A stretch of 55,277 nucleotides of DNA from the NCBI GenBank assembly GCA_016937945.1, contig JAFGVP010000113.1:1-55277 (forward strand), given 5' to 3'. Made by a program: the position numbers and the translations under genes. Shown here one piece after another: positions 1 through 8,594 of this stretch; the first letter of the stretch is position 1, and every line of letters starts with the position of its first letter. Source of the DNA: Pontiellaceae bacterium. GTDB taxonomy: Bacteria > Verrucomicrobiota > Kiritimatiellia > Kiritimatiellales > Pontiellaceae. The notes beneath the pieces are model-generated. The model made no database searches. It was not told the origin of the DNA and saw only the letters and a list, made by a program, of their open reading frames with translations.

Positions 1-106
1 ATCAGATCTGTTTTGCTCATAGACACCCATGTAAGCAGAACCTATATTCATTGCCAACTGGCGGTCTGCGAAATTTAACGTCCAGACCGGCAAAAGGACC
101 TGATAC

Positions 107-925
107 ATGACGCTTTTCCATCTCTTCTATTCCTGCATTGCAGCGGCGGCGCTCGCTGGTGCGTTTATCCTGATCATCCACATGAATCGGCGCCGGATCC
201 GGCAACAGCCTCCGGGCGGAAACTGGACGGCAATCCTGAAACGTAACCTGCCGATGTTTGAGCATTTGACTGGCGAACAGCGCACCCGTCTCTATGGCAT
301 GATGCATCTGTTTCTCGCCCGCAAAAAATTTGAGGGGTGCGGGGGGCAGGAGATTACCGAGGAGATCAAAGTCACGATTGCCGCACAGGCCTGCCTGCTG
401 CTGATCGGCCACAAGACCAAGGCATATCCCCGACTGAAAACCATTCTGGTTTATCCGCACGCCTACCAGAGTGGACAAAAAGGCCTCTTCGGAGGAGATA
501 ATGGACAGAGCGCCCGACTGGGCGAGTCGTGGAACAGCGGGGTTGTGGTGCTGGCATGGGACAGTGTTCTGGGCGGCGCACGCAACATCCTCGATGGACA
601 CAACGTGACCCTGCACGAATTTGCGCATCAACTGGATCAGGAAGATGGTGCGGCAGACGGTGCGCCCATTCTTGCGCAGAGGACGGCCTATGTCGACTGG
701 GCACGGGTCTTCCGGCAGGAATATACGGAGCTCGTTGATAAAACCCGCAGAGGCCGCAAAAGTACACTGGACCGCTACGGAGCCACCAATCCGGCAGAAT
801 TCTTTGCAGTGGCCACGGAAACCTTTTTTGAAAAACCGCACCAGCTCAAATCGCGACATCCGGAACTCTATGCAGAACTGCAGGATTACTATCGTCTGGA
901 TCCAGGGAACTGGCAGGAACCGTGA
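107..925 (+). CDS. mtfA: MtfA-like zinc metallopeptidase (M90 family)
   Basis: Probably a membrane-tethered zinc peptidase of the MtfA family; in E. coli MtfA binds the glucose-PTS repressor Mlc, but no Mlc or PTS gene is seen here, so the partner is unknown. An N-terminal hydrophobic segment (about residues 5-25) would anchor it. The zinc motif HEFAH lies at residues 170-174, preceded by the family stretch WDSVLGGARN and followed by a downstream glutamate in NPAEFFAVATETFF, the likely third ligand. The length of 272 residues fits the family. The ATG follows AAAAGGACC at good spacing. A GGTCTG/CAGACC inverted repeat (63-88) lies in the leader. The gene converges on the DUF2867 gene with a 6 bp gap. 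The family call is firm; the physiological role is inferred. Confidence 0.88.
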   Translation: MTLFHLFYSCIAAAALAGAFILIIHMNRRRIRQQPPGGNWTAILKRNLPMFEHLTGEQRTRLYGMMHLFLARKKFEGCGGQEITEEIKVTIAAQACLLLIGHKTKAYPRLKTILVYPHAYQSGQKGLFGGDNGQSARLGESWNSGVVVLAWDSVLGGARNILDGHNVTLHEFAHQLDQEDGAADGAPILAQRTAYVDWARVFRQEYTELVDKTRRGRKSTLDRYGATNPAEFFAVATETFFEKPHQLKSRHPELYAELQDYYRLDPGNWQEP

Positions 926-931
926 TTCGGG

Positions 932-2368
932 CTACTCACTGCGCCGCTCGATCTGACGGATCAGGTCGTTGAAGATAAAATGATGAAACGGTAGGAAAAT
1001 AAACCAGTAGGTGTGCCCCCAAAGGCCCTTGGTTTCATAATAGGCGGTCACGGAAAGTCGATTCTTGTCGCCGATTATCGGGTCCACCCGAAACTCCAGC
1101 CAGGCATAGCCCGGCACCTTCATCTCAGCCCGAAGCAGCAATTGACGATGATAATGAATCTTTTCGACGCGCCAGAAATCGACAACATCGTTGACGCGCA
1201 GACTGGTGGCGCTTCGCCGGCCGCGCGTGGTCCCGACCCCTCGCAGAAGTCGATCCATTCCGCCGCGAATACGCCATAGAATGGTGCTGTGAAACCAACC
1301 GTTTTTCCCGCCGATATGCGTGATGGAGCGGAACAGCGCCTCGGCGGTTTTGTCGGTTACCAACGAGTAGGAACTCGTATAGGTCGGAGCCCCGTTGATT
1401 TCACTGAGCTTGATCGCCAGTTCATAGTCCGGCGGATAACTGTCGGACCAACGCGTATGAACGGCATCCTGGTCCTCTCGGGAAAGCGCAAGAACCAGGG
1501 CCTCCTTGCAGGAGATACGACGAAACGGCAGTAATTCAAGAATCTCGTTCTCCTGACAGACCACATCGTGTGTCACGCTTTCCATCAGGCACCAGGTGAT
1601 GGCGGCAGGAACGGGTGTAAGCAGACTGGTGATGTAGGAATAGAACCGGATACTCCAGATGGGAGATGGCAGAAAAATGCGCCGGCGCCCGAGAATGCCG
1701 GCATGGGTCTGAAGGATTTCGGCATAGGTCAGGATATCACCGCCCCCGATATCAAACATCCGATTGGCGGTTTCAGGAATCTCCAGGACACCGACGAGGG
1801 ATTTAATCACATCACGCACACCGATGGGCTGGCATTTTGTCTTGGCCCAGCGAGGTACCAGAAAAAGCGGAATGCGCCGGACCAGATGGTTGATCATTTC
1901 ATAGGAGGCGCTGCCGGATCCGATGATGATGGCCGCCCGTAGAATCGTGGTAGGAACCGTTCCCTTGCGGAATTCCCGGGCCACCTGCGCTCGACTGGAC
2001 AGATGCGGCGACAAGTTCGTCTGCGTATCGCCGAGACCGCCCAGATAGATAATGCGCCGCACACCCTTCTGCTCCGCCGCTTTCCTGAAATTCCGAGCCG
2101 CTTCGATATCCACCCCTTCAAACCGATGCAGGCCGATCAGCATGGAGTGAATGAGATAGTACGCTGTATCAACCCCGTCCAGCGCCTTTAAAACACTGTC
2201 CGGATCGAGCGCATCCGCCTCAACAATCTCGGCATCGGGCCATCGTTCATGATGCTCCGGCGACTCCGCCCTCACCATCACGCGAACCCGATAATCCCGA
2301 GCAATCAGCTCCGGCACTAAACGACCGCCGATATATCCGGTTCCGCCAGCCACCAACACACGTCCCAT
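932..2368 (-). CDS. SDR-type NAD(P)-binding protein with C-terminal DUF2867
   Basis: A two-domain oxidoreductase-like protein. The N-terminal Rossmann domain opens with GRVLVAGGTGYIGGRLVPEL, the glycine-rich dinucleotide site of atypical SDRs. YYLIHSM and the GGLGDTQTNLSPHLSSR region follow as in YbjT-like proteins. The C-terminal third (GWFHSTILWRIRGGMDRL through LRAEMKVPGYAWLEF to LPFHHFIFNDLI) is DUF2867. The substrate is unknown. The reading frame is open to an ATG at 2479, which would add 37 residues unlike a Rossmann start. The ATG at 2368, just before the glycine motif, is preferred, although its SD is weak and 2479 cannot be excluded. The gene is divergent from the ferritin-like gene. 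Confidence 0.82.
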   Translation of the reverse strand: MGRVLVAGGTGYIGGRLVPELIARDYRVRVMVRAESPEHHERWPDAEIVEADALDPDSVLKALDGVDTAYYLIHSMLIGLHRFEGVDIEAARNFRKAAEQKGVRRIIYLGGLGDTQTNLSPHLSSRAQVAREFRKGTVPTTILRAAIIIGSGSASYEMINHLVRRIPLFLVPRWAKTKCQPIGVRDVIKSLVGVLEIPETANRMFDIGGGDILTYAEILQTHAGILGRRRIFLPSPIWSIRFYSYITSLLTPVPAAITWCLMESVTHDVVCQENEILELLPFRRISCKEALVLALSREDQDAVHTRWSDSYPPDYELAIKLSEINGAPTYTSSYSLVTDKTAEALFRSITHIGGKNGWFHSTILWRIRGGMDRLLRGVGTTRGRRSATSLRVNDVVDFWRVEKIHYHRQLLLRAEMKVPGYAWLEFRVDPIIGDKNRLSVTAYYETKGLWGHTYWFIFLPFHHFIFNDLIRQIERRSE

Positions 2369-2578
2369 TGAGAGGTTCCGTTTGGTCGGCAGCTCGTCAC
2401 AAAGAATGGACTCAGAAACAGTTGCCACGATACCCGATCCTTTTAGTCGCATTTTAAGCGACCCATCAAAGAAGCGCAAGATCCATAAACAATGACAATA
2501 TGAAGCATAATACCTGCATTTAATTGTTTAAAAGTTTTCACTCGACAACATTATCGGGCTCTGGGAGTTTGCGTAGAC

Positions 2579-3091
2579 ATGGAGAGAGATGAGACTATTC
2601 AACTGTTGCATGCTGCCATCGACGTCGAACTGGCCATGGGAGAACTCTACGCAATTTTTGCAACGACGCTGCCGGATGATCGTGAATTCTGGTCGCAACT
2701 GCATCTTGAAGAGAAGCATCATGCCTCGCTGCTGCGCACCGCGCTTGATTCATTTTCCAACCGCGCCCTGCTTGCAGAACGATTGCTTCCCGACTCACTG
2801 GTACGCGTCAAGAATGCCCACCGGCGGATTATCCGACTGATTGCCGAGTTCAGGAATGACGTACCGGACCGCAAGGCGGCCTGCAGACTGAGTATTCTTC
2901 TGGAACGGGAGATCGGCGAGGAGCACTACAATCAGTTCATGCATCAAATTCCGGAATCACCCATTGAATCCGTTTTCCAGCAACTGAACCTCAACGACAA
3001 AGATCACGCCGAGCGAATCACCTCGTACCTGAATGAGCTTGAAATTCAGGAAGGGAAACGGGGTTCTATGAACACTGCAGGATGCAGGTAG
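2579..3091 (+). CDS. Ferritin-like (rubrerythrin-type) four-helix protein
   Basis: A small, wholly helical protein of 170 residues. Conserved carboxylates and histidines sit where a ferritin-like di-iron site is expected: AIDVELAMGELYAIF in helix 1 and LHLEEKHHASLL (ExxH) in helix 2, then REIGEEHYNQF and NDKDHAERI in the second helical pair. This suggests a di-iron or metal-storage/oxidation role, but no rubredoxin domain is present and activity is unproven. GGGAG precedes the ATG by about 10 bases. Its 3' end overlaps the 3' end of the convergent tsaB by 46 bp. The last residues (GKRGSMNTAGCR), coded within the overlap, are probably not structured. Confidence 0.7.
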   Translation: MERDETIQLLHAAIDVELAMGELYAIFATTLPDDREFWSQLHLEEKHHASLLRTALDSFSNRALLAERLLPDSLVRVKNAHRRIIRLIAEFRNDVPDRKAACRLSILLEREIGEEHYNQFMHQIPESPIESVFQQLNLNDKDHAERITSYLNELEIQEGKRGSMNTAGCR

Positions 3092-3684
3092 AGCGGCTCC
3101 ATCGGCTCAGACGCAATATTATTTTTGAGTCGATCATAAACCAGTACGCCTAGAACCGATGCAGAAGGGAAAACCGATTCCTGCATGCAGTTTCGGTCTA
3201 TCGAAGCAAACAGCACCTCAAGCCGATCAAACTCTGGACTCAGCACAACGGCATCTTCCGGAATAAATCCGGCGAGTTCATCGCGCTCAAGCAAGGCGAA
3301 TTCCTGTTCCAGCTTCTGATGATTGAACAGGCCCGCCCAAACCTGATTCCTGCGGGCATCGCCGACGACCGCCACCTTTTTTTCAGGATATGAAGCAGCC
3401 AAAGCAGCGCCGCTGTTGAGTGCATAGACCGGTTTGCGCGCCGGAGCCGCCAGTGAGTTGGCCACGGAAAATGCAATTCGCATACCGGAAAAGGCACCGG
3501 GTCCACGGCCCACCGCAAAACAATCGATATTGTCCCACTTAATGGAAAGTGATGCCATAGCATCAAAAAGCTGCTGCCGGTTCTTGAAATTCTCTTCCCA
3601 CTGCTTTTCCGCAATGACAACGCCGTCTTCAATCAGGGCGATACTGCCGAACCGGGAACTCAGTTCGATACTGAAAATAATCAT
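3046..3684 (-). CDS. tsaB: tRNA threonylcarbamoyladenosine biosynthesis protein TsaB
   Basis: Non-catalytic ASKHA-fold partner of TsaD in the complex that transfers threonylcarbamoyl to A37 of ANN-decoding tRNAs. The N-terminus MIIFSIELSSRFGSIALIE resembles the family's LaIDTS...a..l start. FAVGRGPGAFSGMRIAFSVAN (near residues 57-77) matches the diagnostic GPGSFTGlRig...k motif. The length of 212 residues is usual. Its ATG overlaps the tsaE stop as ATGA, so the two are translationally coupled in a tsaE-tsaB operon. tsaD is not in the window. The 3' end runs 46 bp into the convergent ferritin-like gene. Confidence 0.93.
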   Translation of the reverse strand: MIIFSIELSSRFGSIALIEDGVVIAEKQWEENFKNRQQLFDAMASLSIKWDNIDCFAVGRGPGAFSGMRIAFSVANSLAAPARKPVYALNSGAALAASYPEKKVAVVGDARRNQVWAGLFNHQKLEQEFALLERDELAGFIPEDAVVLSPEFDRLEVLFASIDRNCMQESVFPSASVLGVLVYDRLKNNIASEPMEPLYLHPAVFIEPRFPS

Positions 3685-4109
3685 GCTTCACCCTCTCTGA
3701 AAATGCGGAATGTCCGCTCCTGTGTTTGTTCATCGGCTTCAATACAAATATGAAGAAGATCCGACGGCAACAGTCCATCGGCCCGTTCCGCCCATTCGAT
3801 CGCGGTGATACCGTTGGCATCGAAATATTCCTCCAGCCCAAGTCCCAGCGCTTCAGTTGGTCCGGAAAGCCGATAAAGATCAATATGATGAAGCGGCAGA
3901 CGGCCTTCATATTCACCGATCAGGGTGTATGTCGGACTGGTGATCGGCTCGTCAATGCCGAGAGCCGCGGCAAGTCCCTGAATAAAACAGGTCTTCCCCG
4001 CACCCAGATCGCCGTGCAGGGCCATCACGGTACCGGGGTCCAGCTCATCGGCCAGTTCAGCCGCCAGAGCCCAGGTTTCATCAGGACTGTTGGTTTTAAC
4101 AATGCGCAT
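3681..4109 (-). CDS. tsaE: tRNA threonylcarbamoyladenosine biosynthesis ATPase TsaE
   Basis: P-loop ATPase that drives the TsaB-TsaD-TsaE cycle for t6A37 formation. The Walker A motif GDLGAGKT lies near residues 34-41. It is followed by the family signature FIQGLAAALGI, then SPTYTLIGEYEG (residues about 58-69), HIDLYRL and ITAIEWAER. The length of 142 residues is typical. The ATG at 4109 is preferred over an adjacent GTG because AAGGAG lies seven bases upstream. The gene ends in a 4 bp overlap with tsaB. Family identity is secure. Confidence 0.94.
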   Translation of the reverse strand: MRIVKTNSPDETWALAAELADELDPGTVMALHGDLGAGKTCFIQGLAAALGIDEPITSPTYTLIGEYEGRLPLHHIDLYRLSGPTEALGLGLEEYFDANGITAIEWAERADGLLPSDLLHICIEADEQTQERTFRIFREGEA

Positions 4110-4185
4110 CACGATGCTCCTTCAGGAAAACGGGGGCGAAAAATACTATCAAGCTCGCGTGTTTGGAAGAACAGAATCAGGCCTC

Positions 4186-5883
4186 TTACTGGGCAAATGT
4201 TACAGTCAATGCAAGCGGCTCACTGGCCACCTTCATGCCGTCTGAATACACTCCGACCACCTGTACCGCACTGCGCCCTTCGCCCAGCAACTGTTCGTCC
4301 AGCGTAAGCAGCAGTTCATTTGAATAATCCTGCTCATCCAGAATCTCTCCGCCCTTGATAAGCCGGACGCTCCGGGGGGTCTGAATACCCCCGATCCTGA
4401 CACCGAGCTCATGGGTGTATTTCCCGGTTTTTTTAATCGATGCCGGATCGATTTCAATCGAACGGTCCATGGTGTCCACCATAATTCCTTTGGTTGCTGA
4501 AGCACCGAATTCAACATCGTGCTTCGGTGATACGAACACACGCAGCTCATGATATCCGTCGGACAAACTGAAAATCGGCACCCAGACCGTGCTGTCAGAC
4601 GATGCCGCATGGATGATCTTTCCATCCATCAGAAACGTGTACATGTATTCCACATTGGCCAACTTTGAATTGGCCATTGCGGCAAAGGTAAAATCATCTT
4701 TGATCTTATCCGCGCCTAACAACCGCACCACAATCATCGGGGCATACGGACGGGCCAGCGGGTCGCCGAGCAGAAGAACCTGCAGCGGACAGGCAATGGA
4801 TTGATAGAAACTCTCCATGACCGAGCAGCCGCCGATGTAATGTACAAAGAAGCGAGCCGAAGGAAACTTGTTGGGATTTGAATAGGGCTCAACCACCGTC
4901 CCGGCGGTCGCCGTCGCACCGGCCTTGATCCAGTCCGTAATCTTGGTCTGCGGTTTCTGGAATTCAGCGCCCCAGCTCGTAAGATGCTCCGCCATTGCTC
5001 CGGGAGCAAATGATCCGATAAGGGAGGTATCGACCGACTCGGCCCCCATCATCAGCCCCATCAGCCGTTCCTTTCCGGCAGGGAAATTCGTGGTTACATT
5101 TGCGCTGATGCCGCGTTGCTTAAGTTCATTGGCAGCGGGATAAAACTGCCACTCGCGGCAGGTCGAACGAACATCATCGCTCATTAAATAATAGAGACCG
5201 GTATGAGCACCGTGGAAGTCCGAACGCACGCCGCGATTGATCGTATCCAGCACCTCCTGCAAATCATTGCCGTTTTCACCGGTATATCCGAGCATCATGC
5301 TTGGCAACGGCATCTCATCCCCCAAACCGTTCCGCAGGTAACTCATCTCTGCCGGAACATCTCGATCCTCTCCCAGACCATCGCGGTATTTGTTGAAAGA
5401 GAGCGCAGAAAGTTCCAGCTTGACCCGCTCGTTCGGTCCGGCAAACAGCTTCGAAAGATATTTCCCCTCCTCGACCAGACTCAGACCGGGAATCCGGTTC
5501 CGCATAAAGGTAAGCCCGATCACCGACATCTGCTTGCGATCGTAGGAATCAGTTTGAACCCGAATAGGAAAATCAACGGAATAGACCCATGCAAGAATAT
5601 GGTCATCAATACCGCGCTGTGCCGCAGCAGCAGAAGCCGGCTCCCATATCAATTGGGTAAACTGCTCCGGCGTCATGGTGGCGCGTCCGCCGTAAACCTC
5701 TTCCGGAATATCCAGATAAACCAGATTCTGTGGAGGAATCTGCCGCGCCACCGCGTAGGCATTCGCCACCTTGAGCGAGTCCAGCGACTGCTTATTCGCA
5801 AGCAGAAGCACCTCATGAGACTGCTGCGACCAGGCACTGACCGAGAACATGAACGCAAAAACAAAACAGATATACTTAACCAT
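4186..5883 (-). CDS. Secreted TIGR03790-family protein
   Basis: A 565-residue exported protein of the TIGR03790 family, known mainly from Verrucomicrobia/Planctomycetes-like bacteria and of unknown function. The signal peptide is MVKYICFVFAFMFSVSAWSQ. Early family features are EVLLLANKQSLDSLKVANAY and RQIPPQNLVYLDIP. The middle carries the conserved YYLMSDDVRST, GSFAPGAMAEHLTSWGA and the GATATAGTVVEPY segments, and then YYQSIACP-like and LLLGDPLARPY elements. The last about 170 residues look like beta-sandwich domains. The ATG at 5883 is chosen because GGAGAG stands six bases upstream and the signal peptide starts there. A longer reading to 5913 lacks support. It lies upstream of tsaE on the same strand, 76 bp away. 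Confidence 0.82.
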   Translation of the reverse strand: MVKYICFVFAFMFSVSAWSQQSHEVLLLANKQSLDSLKVANAYAVARQIPPQNLVYLDIPEEVYGGRATMTPEQFTQLIWEPASAAAAQRGIDDHILAWVYSVDFPIRVQTDSYDRKQMSVIGLTFMRNRIPGLSLVEEGKYLSKLFAGPNERVKLELSALSFNKYRDGLGEDRDVPAEMSYLRNGLGDEMPLPSMMLGYTGENGNDLQEVLDTINRGVRSDFHGAHTGLYYLMSDDVRSTCREWQFYPAANELKQRGISANVTTNFPAGKERLMGLMMGAESVDTSLIGSFAPGAMAEHLTSWGAEFQKPQTKITDWIKAGATATAGTVVEPYSNPNKFPSARFFVHYIGGCSVMESFYQSIACPLQVLLLGDPLARPYAPMIVVRLLGADKIKDDFTFAAMANSKLANVEYMYTFLMDGKIIHAASSDSTVWVPIFSLSDGYHELRVFVSPKHDVEFGASATKGIMVDTMDRSIEIDPASIKKTGKYTHELGVRIGGIQTPRSVRLIKGGEILDEQDYSNELLLTLDEQLLGEGRSAVQVVGVYSDGMKVASEPLALTVTFAQ

Positions 5884-5978
5884 AGAATCTCTCCAAATAG
5901 ATCCGCTCATCATGGCGGTTCGCTAAAATGAATTCAACCCGCTTGCCCAAAAAGCTTACAACACATACACTGCCGGTT

Positions 5979-6830
5979 ATGACAAAATCTTTCATCACCC
6001 TTATCGTTCTTCTGATCAGTTCAATTCCGGCTTGCGCCGGACTGGATGGACTGTTCTATCAACCGGACCATCGACTCTACACGACACCCGCCCGGGACGG
6101 CTATGCCTATGAGGAGGTTCAGTTCGAAAGTGCCGATGGAACCATGCTTTCCGGATGGTTTATTCCTGCCAAAGGACCCGCCAAGGGAACCGTGGTTCAT
6201 TTTCACGGCAATGCACAGAATCTTTCGGCGCACTATTCCTTCGTATCCTGGCTTCCGGTCAACGGATTCAATCTCTTTGAATTTGACTACCGGGGCTTCG
6301 GAAGGTCCGAAGGCGAACCTGACCGCAAAGGGGTTTATGAGGATTCTATCGCGGCGCTTCAGTACATCAAGTCACGCACGGATATCGACCAGAACCGGAT
6401 CATTGTCTTCGGCCAGAGCATTGGCGGCGCCAATGCCCTGACCGTTCTTGGAATAAATCGTTTCGACGGGATCGTCGGCGTGGTCTCCGACTCGGCGTTT
6501 TCGACCTACAAGGGCGTTGCGAGCGACCACGCCGGCCTGCTGAAACCGCTTGCATGGCTCCTTATCGGCAATCGTCTGAGTCCGGCGCGCCACGTCGGAA
6601 ACATCGCTCCGGTTCCGCTGGTTATAATCCATGGAACTCATGATCGTGTCGCTCCCTATCGTCATGCCGAAAAACTATTCAGCAAAGCGAACGAACCCAA
6701 GGAACTCTGGACCATTAAAGGCGGCACGCATACATCGGCGCTGGGACCGGGCCGATCCGTTTATGCACCTCGCCTGCTTCAGCTTTTCAATCGATGGTGC
6801 AACGAAAGTCCGGCAAAACAGCCCGATTAA
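5979..6830 (+). CDS. Exported alpha/beta hydrolase (COG1073 type)
   Basis: A serine hydrolase with the alpha/beta fold, substrate unknown. The start MTKSFITLIVLLISSIPACAG is an export signal. The cysteine after IPA could be a lipobox, but proline at -2 is atypical. Fold markers are VHFHGNAQN (oxyanion HGN), FEFDYRGFGRSEG, the nucleophile elbow GQSIGG, and late Asp/His in HGTHDRVAPYRHA and KGGTHTSA. An upstream in-frame ATG (5928) would hide the signal sequence and lacks an SD. The protein is similar to the hydrolase at 8595 in this window. Its 3' end overlaps the convergent DUF2007 gene by 4 bp. Confidence 0.8.
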   Translation: MTKSFITLIVLLISSIPACAGLDGLFYQPDHRLYTTPARDGYAYEEVQFESADGTMLSGWFIPAKGPAKGTVVHFHGNAQNLSAHYSFVSWLPVNGFNLFEFDYRGFGRSEGEPDRKGVYEDSIAALQYIKSRTDIDQNRIIVFGQSIGGANALTVLGINRFDGIVGVVSDSAFSTYKGVASDHAGLLKPLAWLLIGNRLSPARHVGNIAPVPLVIIHGTHDRVAPYRHAEKLFSKANEPKELWTIKGGTHTSALGPGRSVYAPRLLQLFNRWCNESPAKQPD

Positions 6831-7057
6831 GCCGGATCATCCCGGAATGCGTCCTTCCAGCTCAGGTATAACGATTCCATCGAGTCATACACATCATCTG
6901 CCACGCGAATTACACCCCAGCCGAACTGCGTCTGAAAAAGACCATCATACGCAGTATCGTGATAAGATTCTGCGGCATAGGGAATCTCCTCTGAATCAAG
7001 CAAAGCCATAACAGCGAGCGCCTCGGCGTCATTTTCAGGTTTACAGAGAATCTTCAT
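6827..7057 (-). CDS. DUF2007-type small protein
   Basis: A 76-residue protein of the DUF2007 (putative signal-transducing, GlnB-like fold) type: MKILCKPENDAEALAVMALL is the usual start, in which a short chain scans two-element inputs, followed by EIPYAAESYHDTAYDG, FGWGVIRVADDVYDS and a final acidic helix. Function is not established for the family. The ATG at 7057 has GAGAGGA seven bases upstream; the open frame reaches 7120 but that extension lies inside the upstream gene. It overlaps the 3' end of the MEMO-AMMECR1 gene by 17 bp, so co-translation is likely. Confidence 0.7.
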   Translation of the reverse strand: MKILCKPENDAEALAVMALLDSEEIPYAAESYHDTAYDGLFQTQFGWGVIRVADDVYDSMESLYLSWKDAFRDDPA

Positions 7058-8474
7058 GATTCCTCTCACCAAATACAATGGCTTCAAACACATAAAAATC
7101 GCAGTCGGATTGCCATGCATCAGCAGGAAGGCCGGCTTTCATACTCAGATGGGATAACATCTCCGCAAGCCCCCATCCCTGCTCCGGCGCCACCTGCGGA
7201 AGGAAGACGGCAGAATGCATGCCCTTTCTGAGAACAACTCCGTGCCGCCCGACCTCAATAGATGCATAGGACGGCACCTCTTCCGGTGCCGTCAAAGCCG
7301 AGATCTCAATATCAATCAAACCAAGCTCATCGGCGCGGAGCTGTGGAAACCGGGGATCATGAAATGCCGAATTAACCGCCTGCTCCCGAATCGCCTCATG
7401 GAGCGGCCGGGTTGGAAATATTTCACCGATACATCCCCGAAGCTGCCCGTTCTTATGCAGCGTGACAAACGCACCCATGAGTTCTTTCATGGACTGAGTA
7501 ACCGCAAGCTCAGCCGTCGGAGCATCCGGAAGAAGCTGTTCGCAAATCCGCTGGCGGGCAAAGTGCAGCAGCGCGGACTTGTCCTCAGCAGTCAGCGTCT
7601 CATTTTCGTGGTTTCCAGGGGTCTTCCAACGGCCGGTAACCGCCGCAGAAACATAGCTGACACAATGCATCCAATCGCCGGTAAGGTTTCCGGAAGTATC
7701 ATATTTCAACAGCTGCACTTCGGCATCCGCCGGCAGCATGGCGAGCAGAATGCTGATAGGAACCCGTCCGCAAATCGTGGCGCCGGTCTTTGAAATATAT
7801 TCAGAAAATCCGGCAAGATCATGCTTCAGGATCAGTTGAAAAGCGTTCATATCAAGCTGTTCCAGATTTTCCTGAATGGATTCGGTAAACGGAACGTAAC
7901 CGAATGTTCCGCCGAAATGGGTAAAATCGGAGCTGATGACAACGAGCGTCTCATCATCGATATATTTCAGAAGTGTTTTCCCCACCTCACGTACTGCATT
8001 CAACGAAAGATCTCCGCAGACAATCGGAAGCAGGGTAAAGTCGCCCAGAGCCCGTTGCAGCAAAGGAAGCTCAATCTGAACACTGTGTTCATGAGAGTGA
8101 GCGGATGGATGACAGGTAAAATGCTCGTGATCCCATAACTGCTCGGCCAGCGCACAATCCACCCGAACCGCACCGAGCGGAGTTTCGATGGCTTTCACAT
8201 CCGGAATACTGACCTGATCCGGCATATGAACCCGATGGCTCGGCCCCAGAACAATCACACGCGAGAATGTACGACCGGCCACCTCGCGCAATCCTGCCGC
8301 CGCCACCATGCCGGAATATCGATAACCCGCATGAGGAAGCAGCAGCGCAATAACAGTGCCGGTAATTGTTTTCGTTCCTGCATCCAGATATACATCCACC
8401 TCGCGCGCCAGCAGATCCGGATTATCGTTATACCACACCCCGGCCAGCTCCGACCTTAAAACATCCTGTTTCAC
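7041..8474 (-). CDS. AmmeMemoRadiSam system protein B-A fusion (MEMO + AMMECR1)
   Basis: A single chain joining a MEMO1-like domain to an AMMECR1 domain; these are the B and A partners of the uncharacterised AmmeMemoRadiSam system. The MEMO half has ELAGVWYNDNPDLL, LLPHAGYRYSGMVAA, VIVLGPSHRVHM, EHSVQIELPLLQ and VVISSDFTHFG, the class III dioxygenase-like metal-site pattern. The AMMECR1 half has FVTLHKNGQLRGCIGEI, AFHDPRFPQL and DIEISALTAPEEV, with GRHGVVLRKG and VAPEQGW near the end. The third partner, a radical SAM protein, is not nearby. The GTG at 8474 is favoured because GAGG stands five bases upstream and it gives the normal MEMO start; an ATG at 8558 is possible but lacks an SD. Confidence 0.85.
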   Translation of the reverse strand: MKQDVLRSELAGVWYNDNPDLLAREVDVYLDAGTKTITGTVIALLLPHAGYRYSGMVAAAGLREVAGRTFSRVIVLGPSHRVHMPDQVSIPDVKAIETPLGAVRVDCALAEQLWDHEHFTCHPSAHSHEHSVQIELPLLQRALGDFTLLPIVCGDLSLNAVREVGKTLLKYIDDETLVVISSDFTHFGGTFGYVPFTESIQENLEQLDMNAFQLILKHDLAGFSEYISKTGATICGRVPISILLAMLPADAEVQLLKYDTSGNLTGDWMHCVSYVSAAVTGRWKTPGNHENETLTAEDKSALLHFARQRICEQLLPDAPTAELAVTQSMKELMGAFVTLHKNGQLRGCIGEIFPTRPLHEAIREQAVNSAFHDPRFPQLRADELGLIDIEISALTAPEEVPSYASIEVGRHGVVLRKGMHSAVFLPQVAPEQGWGLAEMLSHLSMKAGLPADAWQSDCDFYVFEAIVFGERNHEDSL

Positions 8475-8594
8475 ACTCACCTCATGCCCCCTGCTTTCGG
8501 GGAGTTTTATAACGATCGAGGTCGTTCCGCAATGCTTCAGGCAACAGAATCTTTCCATTGCCGACTGCGAAGCAGCACTTTAGAGTTCATCATC

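Noticed and set aside
17..859. 280-residue frame on the minus strand opposite the MtfA-like gene
   Set aside because: It lies almost wholly on the reverse of a gene with a clear zinc motif; no family motif or SD.
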